64,000 bases of DNA from Oxalicibacterium flavum (GCF_014635065.1 NZ_BMCG01000002.1:186001-250000), one strand, 5' to 3'. Numbered from the stretch's first letter, positions 31,818 through 41,352 are shown. Notes: generated from the letters alone by a model not told the origin. Translations and numbers: made by a program.

Positions 31818-34063
31818 AACATATCGTAGCTGTGCGTGCACTGTGCGCCTTCACTGCGCGTGCCGGCGATCTCGATCTGCGCTTCACGCCGTCGCCCACG
31901 GCACTCGAAGGCATGACCGGACACGCCACGGTCGCGGCGCGCCGCCATCGCGATTACGAATCGGAAGTTACCTTGAGCGGCAGCCATGGCGGTCTGCAGG
32001 TGCGCGGCCGTGCCGACGGCTACGACCCGCGCCTGCGGCGTGTGGAGGAAGTCAAAACCTTTCGCGGCGATCTCGGCAAGGTGCCGGACAACCACCGCGC
32101 CCTGCACTGGGCGCAGGCCAAGATCTATGGCTGGCTGCTGTGCGAATCGCGACAGCTGGATGCGATCGAAGTGGCGCTCGTCTATTTCAATATCGGCAAC
32201 CAGAAGGAAACCGTGCTGGTCGAATCGCACGACGCCGACTCGCTCAGGCACTTCTTCGAGGCGCAGTGCGAACGTTTTCTGGCATGGGCGCAACAGGAAG
32301 ACGCGCATCGCGGCGCGCGCGACGATGCGCTGCTGGCATTGTCGTTTCCGCATCCCGCATTCAGGCCCGGTCAGCGCGAACTGGCTGCGGCGGTCTATCA
32401 ATCCGCCGCCACGCAACGCCGCCTGCTGGCGCAGGCACCTACCGGCATCGGCAAGACAGTCGCCACCCTGTTCCCGCTTCTGAAGGCGATGCCAAGCCAG
32501 CAGTTGCACAAGCTGTTCTTCCTCACGGCAAAGACATCGGGACGCCAGCTCGCGCTCGAAGCCGCCTCGTTGATACAAAAGAGCCGACCCGCCATGCCCT
32601 TGCGCGTGCTGGAACTGGTGGCGCGCGACAAGGCCTGCGAACATCCGGACAAGGCTTGTCACGGCGAATCCTGTCCGCTGGCGCAAGGTTTTTACGACCG
32701 CCTGCCAGCCGCGCGCGAGGCCGCTGTCGGCGCAGCCATGCTGGACCGGCAGTCCCTGCGCGATATCGCGCTGGCGCATGCCGTCTGTCCCTATTACCTG
32801 AGCCAGGAACTGGCGCGCTGGGCCGACATCGTGATCGGCGACTACAACTATTATTTCGACGGCAGCGCCATGCTGTATGCGCTGACGATGGAGAACCAGT
32901 GGCGCGTCGGCCTGCTGATCGACGAAGCGCACAACATGGTGGAACGCGGGCGCGGCATGTATTCGGCGCAGCTGGACCAGACCGCGTTCCGCTTCGCACG
33001 ATTGGCTGCACCGAAGAAAATCAAACGCGTGCTCGACCGCGTGCAGCGCGAGTGGAATGCGCTGCACGCGGAACAGGAAGAAGACTACGCCGTGCATGCG
33101 GCGATCGGCGAACGCTTCCTGTTCGCTCTGCAGCAGGCTGCCGCCGACATAAGCGACCTGATGGCCGAACAGCCGGATGCCGTCACCCCCGATCTGCAAT
33201 CCTTCATGTTCGACGCATTGCATTTCGCGCGCCTTGCCGAATCCTTCGGCACACATTCGATGTTCGACATCACGAAAAAACAAGGTGCACGGACCGAATC
33301 GCTGCTGGCGCTGCGCAATATCATTCCGGCGCCGTTCCTGCGTCCGCGCTTCGACAGCGCGCATACCGCCACGCTGTTCTCGGCCACCTTGAGTCCCTGG
33401 CATTTCCACGCAGACACGCTCGGCCTGCCCGACGATACGGCATGGATCGACGTCGCCTCGCCGTTCGAGGCGTCGCAATTATCGGTGCACATCGCGCGCA
33501 CGATCTCGACGCGGTTCCGGCATCGCGATCGTTCACTGCAGGCGATTGCCGACCTGATGGCGCGGCAGTATCGCGCCCGTCCGGGCAACTATCTGGCGTT
33601 CTTCAGCAGCTTCGATTATCTGGGCAAGGCGCTCTTGCTGTTCAATCAATGTCATCCCGACATCCCGACCTGGCAGCAATCGCGCGGCATGGAAGAATCG
33701 GCACGCACCGCATTTCTCGAGCGCTTTTGCCTGCACAGCCAGGGCATCGGTTTTGCCGTGCTCGGCGGCGCATTCGGCGAAGGCATCGATCTGCCGGGAG
33801 ATAGACTGATCGGTGCCTTCATCGCCACGCTCGGCCTGCCGCAGATCAATGCCGTCAACGAGCAGATGCGCGAGCGCATGGAGCAGGTATTCGGGAACGG
33901 TTATTGCTACACCTACCTGTACCCGGGACTGCAGAAAGTGGTGCAGGCCGCGGGCCGCGTCATACGCACGCGCGAGGATCGCGGCGTCGTTCATTTGATC
34001 GATGACCGCTTTGCAAGTGCCGAGGTGCGCGCCCTGCTGCCCGCGTGGTGGTCGATCGATTAA
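31814..34063 (+). CDS. DinG/FANCJ-like helicase with N-terminal PD-(D/E)xK-type domain
   Basis: A 749-residue superfamily-2 (XPD-type) helicase. Residues about 1-160 form a Cas4/RecB-like nuclease-fold region: VRGRADGYDP, VEEVKTFRGDLG and HWAQAKIYGWLL (D...ExK...Q). The helicase core has Walker A APTGIGKT near residue 210 and a DEAH box LLIDEAHNMVER near 370. Four Cys (CEHP, CHGES, CPLAQG, then VCPYYL near 324) fit the XPD/DinG Fe-S cluster. Late motifs include FSATLSPW and AAGRVIRTREDRG. The GGAGG ribosome-binding site sits within the FAN1 stop region, so translation is coupled. The protein probably opens structures that FAN1 cuts. Confidence 0.9.
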   Translation: MKHIVAVRALCAFTARAGDLDLRFTPSPTALEGMTGHATVAARRHRDYESEVTLSGSHGGLQVRGRADGYDPRLRRVEEVKTFRGDLGKVPDNHRALHWAQAKIYGWLLCESRQLDAIEVALVYFNIGNQKETVLVESHDADSLRHFFEAQCERFLAWAQQEDAHRGARDDALLALSFPHPAFRPGQRELAAAVYQSAATQRRLLAQAPTGIGKTVATLFPLLKAMPSQQLHKLFFLTAKTSGRQLALEAASLIQKSRPAMPLRVLELVARDKACEHPDKACHGESCPLAQGFYDRLPAAREAAVGAAMLDRQSLRDIALAHAVCPYYLSQELARWADIVIGDYNYYFDGSAMLYALTMENQWRVGLLIDEAHNMVERGRGMYSAQLDQTAFRFARLAAPKKIKRVLDRVQREWNALHAEQEEDYAVHAAIGERFLFALQQAAADISDLMAEQPDAVTPDLQSFMFDALHFARLAESFGTHSMFDITKKQGARTESLLALRNIIPAPFLRPRFDSAHTATLFSATLSPWHFHADTLGLPDDTAWIDVASPFEASQLSVHIARTISTRFRHRDRSLQAIADLMARQYRARPGNYLAFFSSFDYLGKALLLFNQCHPDIPTWQQSRGMEESARTAFLERFCLHSQGIGFAVLGGAFGEGIDLPGDRLIGAFIATLGLPQINAVNEQMRERMEQVFGNGYCYTYLYPGLQKVVQAAGRVIRTREDRGVVHLIDDRFASAEVRALLPAWWSID

Positions 34064-34192
34064 CGGTTTTTGCGCGCTATCGCATTTACGCAACGGCGCA
34101 TGCAACAAACCTGAAAGTTCGCACTCCAATTTGTATTGCCGCAAGCAAACCACTTCTATAATGAATCCGGGCAATCAGACTGCGAGGCCATC

Positions 34193-34438
34193 ATGACCGA
34201 TCGAAAAATGTTCTCTGAAATGGACGCCGAAAGCCGGCTTTTTTATTCCAGGATCGTCAACGTCGCCCTCTTCAATTTGTATGCGGTAGAGAACAAACTG
34301 TTCGATTCGCTGATCTGCCAGTCCGACGATCCGCATGTCCTCGAACGTTGGGAAAAGGCCGAACCGCTGATTCTCGACACCCTGCAGAGCCGCGCCGAAG
34401 GCGATCCCAACGAAGACAGCATCTGGGGCGATTTCTAA
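34193..34438 (+). CDS. Hypothetical small protein
   Basis: An 81-residue acidic soluble protein of unknown family (MTDRKMFSEMDAESRLFYSR, ending EDSIWGDF). A TATAAT-like -10 element at 34157-34162 is near the expected distance upstream. A longer in-frame start exists near 34136 but would lie on that promoter. A hairpin overlapping the converging flavin-reductase stop (34459-34486) follows closely. No function is apparent. Confidence 0.62.
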   Translation: MTDRKMFSEMDAESRLFYSRIVNVALFNLYAVENKLFDSLICQSDDPHVLERWEKAEPLILDTLQSRAEGDPNEDSIWGDF

Positions 34439-34458
34439 GGCCTGACGATCGCAACATA

Positions 34459-34486
34459 CCCCGCACGTCTTACAGCATGTGCGGGG
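34459..34486. terminator. Probable bidirectional terminator
   Basis: CCCCGCAC (34459-34466) and GTGCGGGG (34479-34486) form a perfect 8-bp stem with a 12-base loop. It lies between converging genes and covers the flavin reductase stop codon. There is no strong T-run. Confidence 0.6.
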
Positions 34487-35027
34487 CGAATCGGGCGCGG
34501 CGGTTGAGCGTTCTTTCAGTCGTCCGGAATATGCCGTCGCCGGTGTAATGCACGGTCTTCGGATATTTCGGCGTGGGTGCCGCCTGCGCGGCGATAACCT
34601 CGAAAATGAAGAAGTTATAGGCTGCCACCATCTTGCGGTCGTACAGACGGCATTCGAGATTCGCATGGCATTCCGCGATCAGCGGTGCCTTCACCTGCTG
34701 CGCCTCCGCCGCTGTCAGCCCGAAGCGCTCGAACTTGTCTGCCTCCGCGCCCGTGCAGCTCCCGATCCCCACCACCTGATCGATCATGTCCATGGTCGGG
34801 ATATTGATCACGCACTCGCCGCTTCTGCGGATCATCTCGAAACTGTGATTGCCGGCGGCAATGATGCAGCCCACCAATGAAGGCGAAAATTCCATGACCG
34901 TATGCCAGCCCATGGTCATGATGTTGTTGCGTCCCTTCCAGCGCGACGAGACCAGCACGATCGGGCCGGGCTCCAGGTAGCGCCGTATCTGCTCGACGGG
35001 AAACGGTTTCTTGGTCGGCTTCTTCAT
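34470..35027 (-). CDS. Flavin reductase-like FMN-binding protein
   Basis: A 185-residue split-barrel flavoprotein. Conserved FMN-binding parts are PIVLVSSRWKGRNNIMTMGW (near residue 22-41), MEFSPSLVGCIIAAGNHS and CVINIPTMDMIDQV. These fit the flavin reductase domain family, which provides reduced FMN to a monooxygenase or acts on its own. The start at 35027 is preceded by AAGG. It is divergent from a TetR regulator, with two palindromes between, so expression probably depends on that regulator. Physiological substrate is unknown. Confidence 0.85.
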   Translation of the reverse strand: MKKPTKKPFPVEQIRRYLEPGPIVLVSSRWKGRNNIMTMGWHTVMEFSPSLVGCIIAAGNHSFEMIRRSGECVINIPTMDMIDQVVGIGSCTGAEADKFERFGLTAAEAQQVKAPLIAECHANLECRLYDRKMVAAYNFFIFEVIAAQAAPTPKYPKTVHYTGDGIFRTTERTLNRRARFAPHML

Positions 35028-35103
35028 CCTTGCACCTTGTCGAATGAGCGTGTCGGTAGGACTGCCGGACATCCGTGCAAGTTGCGCCATTTCGTCAACT
35101 TTA

Positions 35104-35146
35104 TAGATGACAATTGACATCTATTGTATTCATGACGACTGTCATG
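35104..35146. promoter_or_regulatory. Paired palindromes between flavin reductase and TetR genes
   Basis: TAGATGACAATTGACATCTA (35104-35123) is a near-perfect palindrome, and CATGACGACTGTCATG (35131-35146) has perfect 6-bp arms. Both contain ATGAC/GTCAT-like half-sites and lie in the 153-base divergent promoter, the expected place for TetR-family operators. Confidence 0.75.
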
Positions 35147-35180
35147 TATATTAATTTCGTTAACAGCGAAGGAGACCGCC

Positions 35181-35771
35181 ATGCCACGCGTATCAAGGGA
35201 ACAGGCCGACCGTAACCGGGTCGCCATCGAAAAGGCATCCGCGCGCCTGTTTCGCGAAAAGGGATTCAATGGCGTCAGCGTGGCGGACCTGATGGGCGCC
35301 GCCGGCCTCACGCACGGCGGTTTCTATGGGCATTTTTCATCCAAGGACGAGCTGGCGGCCGTGGCCTGCACCAATGCCTTCACACAGGCAGCGGAACGCT
35401 GGACCACACGCGTCAGGAATCGGCCGCACGATACGTCCGCCCTGCATGCGATCCTCGATCCCTATCTGTCTCCACGCATGGTGAAGAACATGGGCGAAGG
35501 CTGCCCCGCCGCGAGCCTGAGCGTCGATGTCGCACGGGAACCGACAGACAAGCCGGTACGGGCTGCCTATCAGGACGGCACGGCTCGCCTGGTCGAACTG
35601 CTTGCCGCCCACTCGCCGGGAGATGATCCGGCCCAGCGCCGCAAGCAGGCGCTGGTGCAGTGGAGCACCATGGTCGGCGTCATGATGCTGGCGCGCGCCA
35701 CGCAAGGCGATCCGATCTCCGAGGAACTGCTGGCGGCGGTGCGCGAGCACATGCTGGGCAACCAGGCCTGA
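35181..35771 (+). CDS. TetR/AcrR-family transcriptional regulator
   Basis: A 196-residue repressor. The helix-turn-helix is in VADLMGAAGLTHGGFYGH FSSKDELAAV, typical of the NemR/AcrR-like group. A C-terminal ligand domain contains the conserved GCPAASLSVDVARE stretch seen in regulators of electrophile-responsive genes. The GGAG ribosome-binding site precedes ATG 35181. It is divergent from the flavin reductase gene and 22 bases upstream of an MFS gene. It probably controls both sides. An electrophile/quinone inducer is possible by similarity to NemR-type proteins, but is inference. Confidence 0.88.
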   Translation: MPRVSREQADRNRVAIEKASARLFREKGFNGVSVADLMGAAGLTHGGFYGHFSSKDELAAVACTNAFTQAAERWTTRVRNRPHDTSALHAILDPYLSPRMVKNMGEGCPAASLSVDVAREPTDKPVRAAYQDGTARLVELLAAHSPGDDPAQRRKQALVQWSTMVGVMMLARATQGDPISEELLAAVREHMLGNQA

Positions 35772-35793
35772 CTCTCTTTCATCTTTCCATCCC

Positions 35794-37071
35794 ATGTTTT
35801 CCCAACCGTTCTCGGCATGGCTGCATCGCAGAGGCCTGCATTTCTCGTGGATGATCGTTGCGATCACCTTTCTGACCATGCTGACCTCTTCGGCCGCACT
35901 CGGGCTGCCGGGAGCGCTGCTGCAACCCCTGAGTCGTGAATTCGGCTGGAATACCGATCAGATATCGTCCGCGCTGGCGATCCGCTTCATGCTGTTCGGC
36001 CTGATCGGCCCGTTCGCGGCGATCTTCATGGAGCGCTTCGGGTTGCGCAAGGTGGTCTGCCTTGCGCTGGCCCTGATCGCGGCCTGCCTGATTCTCTCGA
36101 CGCAGATGAGCCAACTCTGGCATCTGTTCGTGCTGTGGGGACTGGTGCTCGGCGTCGGTTCCGGCATGACGGCGCTGGTACTCGGCGCCGTGGTCGCCAA
36201 CCGCTGGTTCGACAAGCGGCGTGGCCTGGTGATCGGCGTCCTGACCGCGAGTTCGGCCACCGGCCAGTTGATCTTCCTGCCGTTTGCCGCCTGGCTGATC
36301 GAACATTATGGCTGGCGCTTGGCGATGCTGCCGGTGTTCTTTGCCTGTGCGCTGGTCTGCGTGCTGGCTTTCCTGTTCATGCGCGATCGGCCGCATGACG
36401 TCGGCCTGGTCCCGTATGGCGGCGCACCGGATGCGCCAGCGCCGGCGCCTGCTACGGCCGCCAGCATGACGATGATGGAACCCTTGCGCGTTCTCGCCAG
36501 CGCCTCGCGCAACCGCGCATTCTGGATTCTGGCCGGCACCTTCTTCATCTGCGGTCTCAGCACCAGCGGCTTGATCCAGACCCATTTCATCTCGCTGTGC
36601 GGCGACTACGGCATGGCGGCAGTGCCGGCGGCCAGCGTGCTGGCGATGATGGGCGCCTTTGACTTCGTCGGCACCATCCTGTCGGGATGGCTGTCGGACC
36701 GCTACGACAACCGCAAGCTGCTGTTCTGGTACTACGGCTTGCGCGGCCTCTCGCTGTTCTGGCTGCCGCATTCCGAATTCACGCTGTACGGCTTGTCACT
36801 GTTCGCGATGTTCTACGGGCTGGACTGGATCGCCACCGTGCCGCCCACCGTGAAGCTGGCAGGTGCCACCTTCGGCAAGGAGCGCGCGGGCATGGTGTTC
36901 GGCTGGATTTTTGCTGCGCACCAGATCGGCTCGGCAGTGGCCGCCTACGGTGCCGGCCTGACGCGCACCTGGCTGCTCACCTACAACCCGGCGCTGTACG
37001 CGGCTGGTGGTGCGTGTCTGCTGGCGGCAGCGGTGATCTTCATGCTGCGCAAGCCGGCGCACGCGACGTGA
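35794..37071 (+). CDS. MFS transporter (monocarboxylate/oxalate-formate-like)
   Basis: A 425-residue, 12-TM major facilitator. The N-terminal region FLTMLTSSAALGLPGALLQP and the DKRRGLVIGVLTASSATGQL loop match members near the oxalate:formate antiporter/monocarboxylate group. The MFS motif DRPHDVGLVPYG lies in the central loop. The start at 35794 has no good ribosome-binding site, and the gene follows the TetR regulator stop by 22 bases, so translation may rely on coupling. Substrate unknown; export of a toxic compound regulated by the adjacent TetR protein is one option. Confidence 0.85.
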   Translation: MFSQPFSAWLHRRGLHFSWMIVAITFLTMLTSSAALGLPGALLQPLSREFGWNTDQISSALAIRFMLFGLIGPFAAIFMERFGLRKVVCLALALIAACLILSTQMSQLWHLFVLWGLVLGVGSGMTALVLGAVVANRWFDKRRGLVIGVLTASSATGQLIFLPFAAWLIEHYGWRLAMLPVFFACALVCVLAFLFMRDRPHDVGLVPYGGAPDAPAPAPATAASMTMMEPLRVLASASRNRAFWILAGTFFICGLSTSGLIQTHFISLCGDYGMAAVPAASVLAMMGAFDFVGTILSGWLSDRYDNRKLLFWYYGLRGLSLFWLPHSEFTLYGLSLFAMFYGLDWIATVPPTVKLAGATFGKERAGMVFGWIFAAHQIGSAVAAYGAGLTRTWLLTYNPALYAAGGACLLAAAVIFMLRKPAHAT

Positions 37072-37075
37072 CGAA

Positions 37076-37096
37076 CCGGCGCGGTATCAGCGCCGG
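37076..37096. terminator. Bidirectional terminator-like hairpin
   Basis: CCGGCGC (37076-37082) and GCGCCGG (37090-37096) pair with a 7-base loop. It sits between the converging MFS and smpB genes, and includes the smpB stop. No T-run follows. Confidence 0.55.
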
Positions 37097-37539
37097 TGGA
37101 TCTTCATGATCTTCTGCTGTTCGCGCTGCCAATCGCGCTCGCGTTCGGCGTTGCGCTTGTCGTATTCGCGCTTGCCCTTGGCCAGTGCGATGTCGCATTT
37201 GACGCGGCCTTTCACCCAGTGCAGGTTCAGCGGCACCATGGTGAAGCCGGCCTGCCTGACCTTGCCGACCAGCTTGTCGATCTCGCGTGCGTGCAGCAGC
37301 AGCTTGCGCGTGCGGCGCGCTTCCGGATGCGAGAACGATGAGGTGCTGGTCAGGGCGCTCACATGCGCGCCGAACAGAAAGAGCTCGTCATTGCGTGCAA
37401 CGACATAGGCTTCCTTCAACTGCACCCGCCCCTGGCGGATGGCCTTGACTTCCCAGCCCTGCAGCACGAGGCCTGCTTCGTAGCGGTCTTCGATGGCGTA
37501 GTCGTGCAGGGCTTTTCTGTTATCGACGATGGTTTTCAT
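37087..37539 (-). CDS. smpB: SsrA-binding protein SmpB
   Basis: A 150-residue SmpB, the standard length. It binds tmRNA and brings it to stalled ribosomes for trans-translation. Signature blocks are [20 protein letters not shown] and [20 protein letters not shown], then the basic C-terminal tail [20 protein letters not shown], which enters the mRNA channel. The ATG at 37539 ([17 protein letters not shown]) is the usual start. No tmRNA gene was seen in the window. Confidence 0.97.
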   Translation of the reverse strand: MKTIVDNRKALHDYAIEDRYEAGLVLQGWEVKAIRQGRVQLKEAYVVARNDELFLFGAHVSALTSTSSFSHPEARRTRKLLLHAREIDKLVGKVRQAGFTMVPLNLHWVKGRVKCDIALAKGKREYDKRNAERERDWQREQQKIMKIHRR

Positions 37540-37662
37540 GTTTTCCCGTTCAATGGCGACAGTGTAGCGCCGGCAGAGGTTGCTGGACTGCGTTAAGATG
37601 GCTTTCTTCTCGTTCCTCACCGCTTTCGCGCTTTTCGTGGCTCCTGCCCTTCCTCCTCTTCC

Positions 37663-38391
37663 ATGACCGGTTATCTGTTCGTCCTTGTGGTCGGGCTGGC
37701 GGCCGGCGTCGTCAGTGGCGTGGTCGGAACCGGCTCGTCCATCATGCTGTTGCCGGTGCTGGTCTATACCTTCGGCCCGATCGAAGCCGTGCCGATCATG
37801 GCAATCGCGGCGGTAATGGCGAACCTTGCGCGCGTCATGGCGTGGTGGAAGCTGATCGACTGGCGCGCCTTTGCCGCCTATTCCGCCACCGGCATTCCCG
37901 CCGCCGCACTCGGCGCGCGCACTTTGCTGGCCTTGCCCGACAACCTGATCAATACCTGCCTGGGCGGATTCTTCATCATCATGATTCCGGTACGCCACTG
38001 GCTCAGGGCGCACGATTTTCGGCTGCGGCTCTGGCAATTGTCGATTGCAGGCGCGATCATCGGTTATCTGACCGGCATCGTGCTGTCAACCGGACCGCTG
38101 AGCGTGCCTGCCTTCAGCGCCTACGGGCTAGTCAAGGGCGCCTTCATTTCGACGGAGGCGGCCAGTTCCCTGTTTCTTTACATCAGCAAACTGGCGATCT
38201 TTGGTCAGTCCGATGCGTTGCCGTTCGACATCGTTCTCAAGGGACTGCTGGTCGGCGCTTCGATCATGGCGGGCACCTTTGCCGGCAAGGTCGTCATGCT
38301 GCGTCTCAGCGAACGCGCCTTCCAGCACCTGCTCGACGCACTGCTGCTGTGCTCGGGCTTGTCGCTGCTGTGGGCCGCACTGGTGCGCTGA
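37663..38391 (+). CDS. TauE/SafE-family (TSUP) membrane permease
   Basis: A 242-residue protein with 7-8 membrane segments and the family's opening [20 protein letters not shown]. The duplicated half appears in [24 protein letters not shown] proteins export small sulfur-containing anions such as sulfite or sulfoacetate. The gene is divergent from smpB (123 bases between) and followed by the bphO-bphP operon after 175 bases. No sulfonate genes lie close by, so the substrate is open. Confidence 0.87.
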   Translation: MTGYLFVLVVGLAAGVVSGVVGTGSSIMLLPVLVYTFGPIEAVPIMAIAAVMANLARVMAWWKLIDWRAFAAYSATGIPAAALGARTLLALPDNLINTCLGGFFIIMIPVRHWLRAHDFRLRLWQLSIAGAIIGYLTGIVLSTGPLSVPAFSAYGLVKGAFISTEAASSLFLYISKLAIFGQSDALPFDIVLKGLLVGASIMAGTFAGKVVMLRLSERAFQHLLDALLLCSGLSLLWAALVR

Positions 38392-38566
38392 AACAACCAT
38401 CCGACATTATTTCACGCCGTATCCGTCAGGCCTCGCGTACAATGGTCCGCATATCTGATTGCGGCAAACGGCCACGGCGTCACCGCCGATTCAGCCCAAT
38501 GTCTTCTTTTCCTGCTCCTGTTCGGGAGCGGCCTTTTGCCTTGATTCCAGCTTCATTGGAGATTAT

Positions 38567-39151
38567 TTGATCGAACCAGTTTCCGGCCTGACCAGATTGC
38601 GACAAGCCACGCAGGATATCCATGCCGACTTCGAGAACCGTCTGAAGATTGCGCAGCCTGACGCCGGCAAACACGACTACCGCGTGTTCATCGAGGCAAT
38701 GTGGGGCTGGCTGTCTCCCTTCGAAGATGCATTGTGGTCTGCGCAATGGCCTGCGGAGCTGCAGGCACAGGAACGCAATGGCAAACGCGCCTGGCTGCTC
38801 AACGATCTGCGCGGTGCCGGCCTCAGCGAGGAACAAATTGCCGCCCTGCCCCTTGCGCCCTGCACCCTGGACCTCGATTCGCCCGCGAGCCGCTTTGGCA
38901 TCGCCTATGTACTGGAAGGCGCGCAACTCGGTTCGCAGGTCCTGTTGCGGCGCATCGGCAGCGTGCTCGCGCCATGGCCGACGCGCTGGCTGACCGGCTA
39001 TGGCGAGGCATGCGGCGCGAACTGGCGCCAGTTCATGCAGAGCGTCAATCGGTACCTTGTCGAGGAAGAGGCGGCGCGCGACGCGGCGAATGCGGCACGC
39101 GCGACCTTCCTGTCGCTGCAATCGTGGTTCATGCAACGGGGAGCCGCATGA
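38567..39151 (+). CDS. bphO: BphO, heme oxygenase for biliverdin synthesis
   Basis: A 194-residue heme-oxygenase-like protein of the phytochrome-linked type. It turns heme into biliverdin, the chromophore of BphP. Family-like parts are TRLRQATQDIHADFENRLKI (His near residue 20 as the axial ligand) and RFGIAYVLEGAQLGSQVL. The start is TTG at 38567, chosen because GGAG lies 5 bases upstream and the conserved domain starts right after; the only ATG-type codons upstream would add nonconserved sequence. It overlaps bphP by 4 bases (ATGA), so the two are coupled. Confidence 0.87.
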   Translation: MIEPVSGLTRLRQATQDIHADFENRLKIAQPDAGKHDYRVFIEAMWGWLSPFEDALWSAQWPAELQAQERNGKRAWLLNDLRGAGLSEEQIAALPLAPCTLDLDSPASRFGIAYVLEGAQLGSQVLLRRIGSVLAPWPTRWLTGYGEACGANWRQFMQSVNRYLVEEEAARDAANAARATFLSLQSWFMQRGAA

Positions 39152-41352
39152 TCACGCCCATTTCCTTTACCGGCAGCAGGCAACCCGTCGATCTGACCAA
39201 CTGCGATCGCGAACCCATCCACATTCCGGGTTCGATCCAGCCGCACGGCGCGTTGCTGGCATTTTCGCGCGACGGCGCACTGGCCGTCCGCAGCGAGAAT
39301 GCCGACACCATGCTGGGTTCGTTGCCGGCCATGGGCGAAACGCTGGAAGCGTCCCATCTGACGCCAGCGATGCGCGCGGCGATTGCCGATGCACTGGCGG
39401 GCGACGGCATTCCCGATGACATGTTGGGCGCCGAGCTGCGCGATGGCCGCTTCGACGTCATCTTCAGCCGCTCCGAAGAACTGGTCCTGGTCGAGTTCGA
39501 GAAACTGCAGGATGGCGGCGCCACGCTGGACACTTTTGCCATGGCATCGCAACGCGCGATCGCGCGCATCCAGTGCCAGGCCAGCATCGATGAGCTGCTG
39601 CGGGTCGCGGTCGATGAAATCCGCACACTGACCGGCTTTGACCGCGTGATGGCCTACCGCTTTCTGCCCGACGACAGCGGCGAAGTGGTGGCGGAATGGC
39701 GCCGCGACGATCTCGAGCCCTTTGTCGGACAACGCTATCCGGCCGGCGATATTCCGGTACAGGCACGCCGCTTGTACATCCTCAATCCGCTGCGCCTGAT
39801 TGCGGACATCGGCTACCTGCCTGTGCCGCTGGCCCCGCAGGAAAATCCGCTCACGCAGAAACCGCTCGATCTGAGCCGCAGCGTATTGCGCAGCGTCTCG
39901 CCGATTCACGTCGAATATCTGACCAATATGGGCGTATCGGCATCGATGAGCATTTCCATCGTCGTCAACGACCGGCTGTGGGGCATGATCGCCTGCCATC
40001 ACATGTCACCCTATCTGGTGCCGCGCGCGGTGCGCATGTCCTGTCAGTTGCTGGCGCAGATCGTCAGCGTGCTGGTGGAGCGCACGCTGTCGCAGGATCA
40101 TGCGCGCGCGATTGAGCGCTCTGCCGCAGTGCGCATCCGCATCACGGAACGCACCACGCAGGCCGGCGATCTTCTGCATGCGCTGTCCGAAGACAAGCCC
40201 AGTTTTCTCGATCTGGTCGGTTGCCAGGGCGCGGCGGCTTGCATAGACGGCCGCGTCGTCCTGTTCGGCGAGACGCCGGACGAAGGCGCGGTACTCGACT
40301 GGATAGACTGGCTGCAGACGAACGACACCGCGGACATCTTCGCCACCGATTCCATCGAGCGCGACGTGCCCGCTCTGGCATCGTCACGCGCCGCAACCGC
40401 CGGCCTGCTGGCGGCGCGCTTCCATCGCGAACGCAACGGCTATCTATTCTGGTTTCGCGGCGAGCAGATCGAAAGCGTGCGCTGGGGCGGCAATCCCGAG
40501 AAGACCTACACCACCGGTCCGCTCGGCGACCGCCTCACGCCGCGCGGATCGTTCGCGGAGTGGAAGCAGGATGTCGAGGGCAAGAGCCACGCATGGCTGT
40601 CGAGCGAGCTGGAGATCGCCACCCAGTTCCGCGGCGATCTGCAGGATATCGCGCTGGCCAGGAGCACGCTGTCGGAACGCGCGCGCGACATGCTGTTCGC
40701 CACGCTGGGGCATGATCTCCGGGATCCGCTCCAGGCCATCATGATGGCGGCGCAAATGCTGGAGCGGCAAGGCGCCGCCGATACGAACCTCGCCAATTCG
40801 ACATTGGGCAAGCGCATCACCAGTTCCAGCGGACGCATGAAGCGGCTGATTTCCGAAGTGCTCGACGTCAGCCGCATCCAGAACGGTCTGGGCCTGGGCA
40901 TCACGCGCAGCAGCACCGAGATCGGCCCGCTGCTGCACGATCTGGTTCGCGAGGTCACGACCGCCCATCCCGGCCTGCAGGTGCGGCTTGCATGCGACGG
41001 CGTGGGTTCGGCCGACATCGATGCGGACCGGATCAGCCAGGTCGTCTCCAATCTGCTCAGCAATGCGCGCCATCATGGCGACAACGCCATGCCGATCACG
41101 GTGAGCGCCAGCGCCGATGCGCAAACGGTACGGCTGATGGTCGTCAACCACGGCGCGGCCATCGATCCCGAGCTGCTGCCTTCCCTGTTCGATCCGTTCA
41201 AGCCGGCCTCGACGCGCAATCGCGGAAATCCTGGCGGCCTCGGCCTGGGCTTGTACATCGTCAACGAGATCGTCAAGGGACACGACGGCAGCGTCGATGT
41301 GCGCTGCGCGGATGGCCTGGTGACATTCGAGGTTATCCTGCCGAAACGCTGA
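39148..41352 (+). CDS. bphP: BphP, bacteriophytochrome sensor histidine kinase
   Basis: A 734-residue red/far-red photoreceptor. The N-terminal PAS domain has the biliverdin-binding Cys19 in TNCDREPIHIPGSIQPHG. The GAF domain (about 140-310) carries the chromophore-pocket motif QRYPAGDIPVQARRLY, a PAGDIP form of the common PASDIP with Asp kept. The PHY domain has the tongue motif LTPRGSFAEWK (PRxSF). The C-terminal kinase has H-box TLGHDLRDPLQ (His near residue 522) and ATP-lid GLGLGLYIVNEIV. The overall order PAS-GAF-PHY-HisKA-HATPase is standard. No response regulator lies immediately downstream. Confidence 0.95.
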   Translation: MITPISFTGSRQPVDLTNCDREPIHIPGSIQPHGALLAFSRDGALAVRSENADTMLGSLPAMGETLEASHLTPAMRAAIADALAGDGIPDDMLGAELRDGRFDVIFSRSEELVLVEFEKLQDGGATLDTFAMASQRAIARIQCQASIDELLRVAVDEIRTLTGFDRVMAYRFLPDDSGEVVAEWRRDDLEPFVGQRYPAGDIPVQARRLYILNPLRLIADIGYLPVPLAPQENPLTQKPLDLSRSVLRSVSPIHVEYLTNMGVSASMSISIVVNDRLWGMIACHHMSPYLVPRAVRMSCQLLAQIVSVLVERTLSQDHARAIERSAAVRIRITERTTQAGDLLHALSEDKPSFLDLVGCQGAAACIDGRVVLFGETPDEGAVLDWIDWLQTNDTADIFATDSIERDVPALASSRAATAGLLAARFHRERNGYLFWFRGEQIESVRWGGNPEKTYTTGPLGDRLTPRGSFAEWKQDVEGKSHAWLSSELEIATQFRGDLQDIALARSTLSERARDMLFATLGHDLRDPLQAIMMAAQMLERQGAADTNLANSTLGKRITSSSGRMKRLISEVLDVSRIQNGLGLGITRSSTEIGPLLHDLVREVTTAHPGLQVRLACDGVGSADIDADRISQVVSNLLSNARHHGDNAMPITVSASADAQTVRLMVVNHGAAIDPELLPSLFDPFKPASTRNRGNPGGLGLGLYIVNEIVKGHDGSVDVRCADGLVTFEVILPKR

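Noticed and set aside
31792-33804. A 670-codon plus-strand frame inside the helicase gene
   Set aside because: Overlaps the helicase in another frame; Arg/Ala/His-rich and without domain, whereas the helicase frame has Walker A, DEAH and Fe-S Cys.
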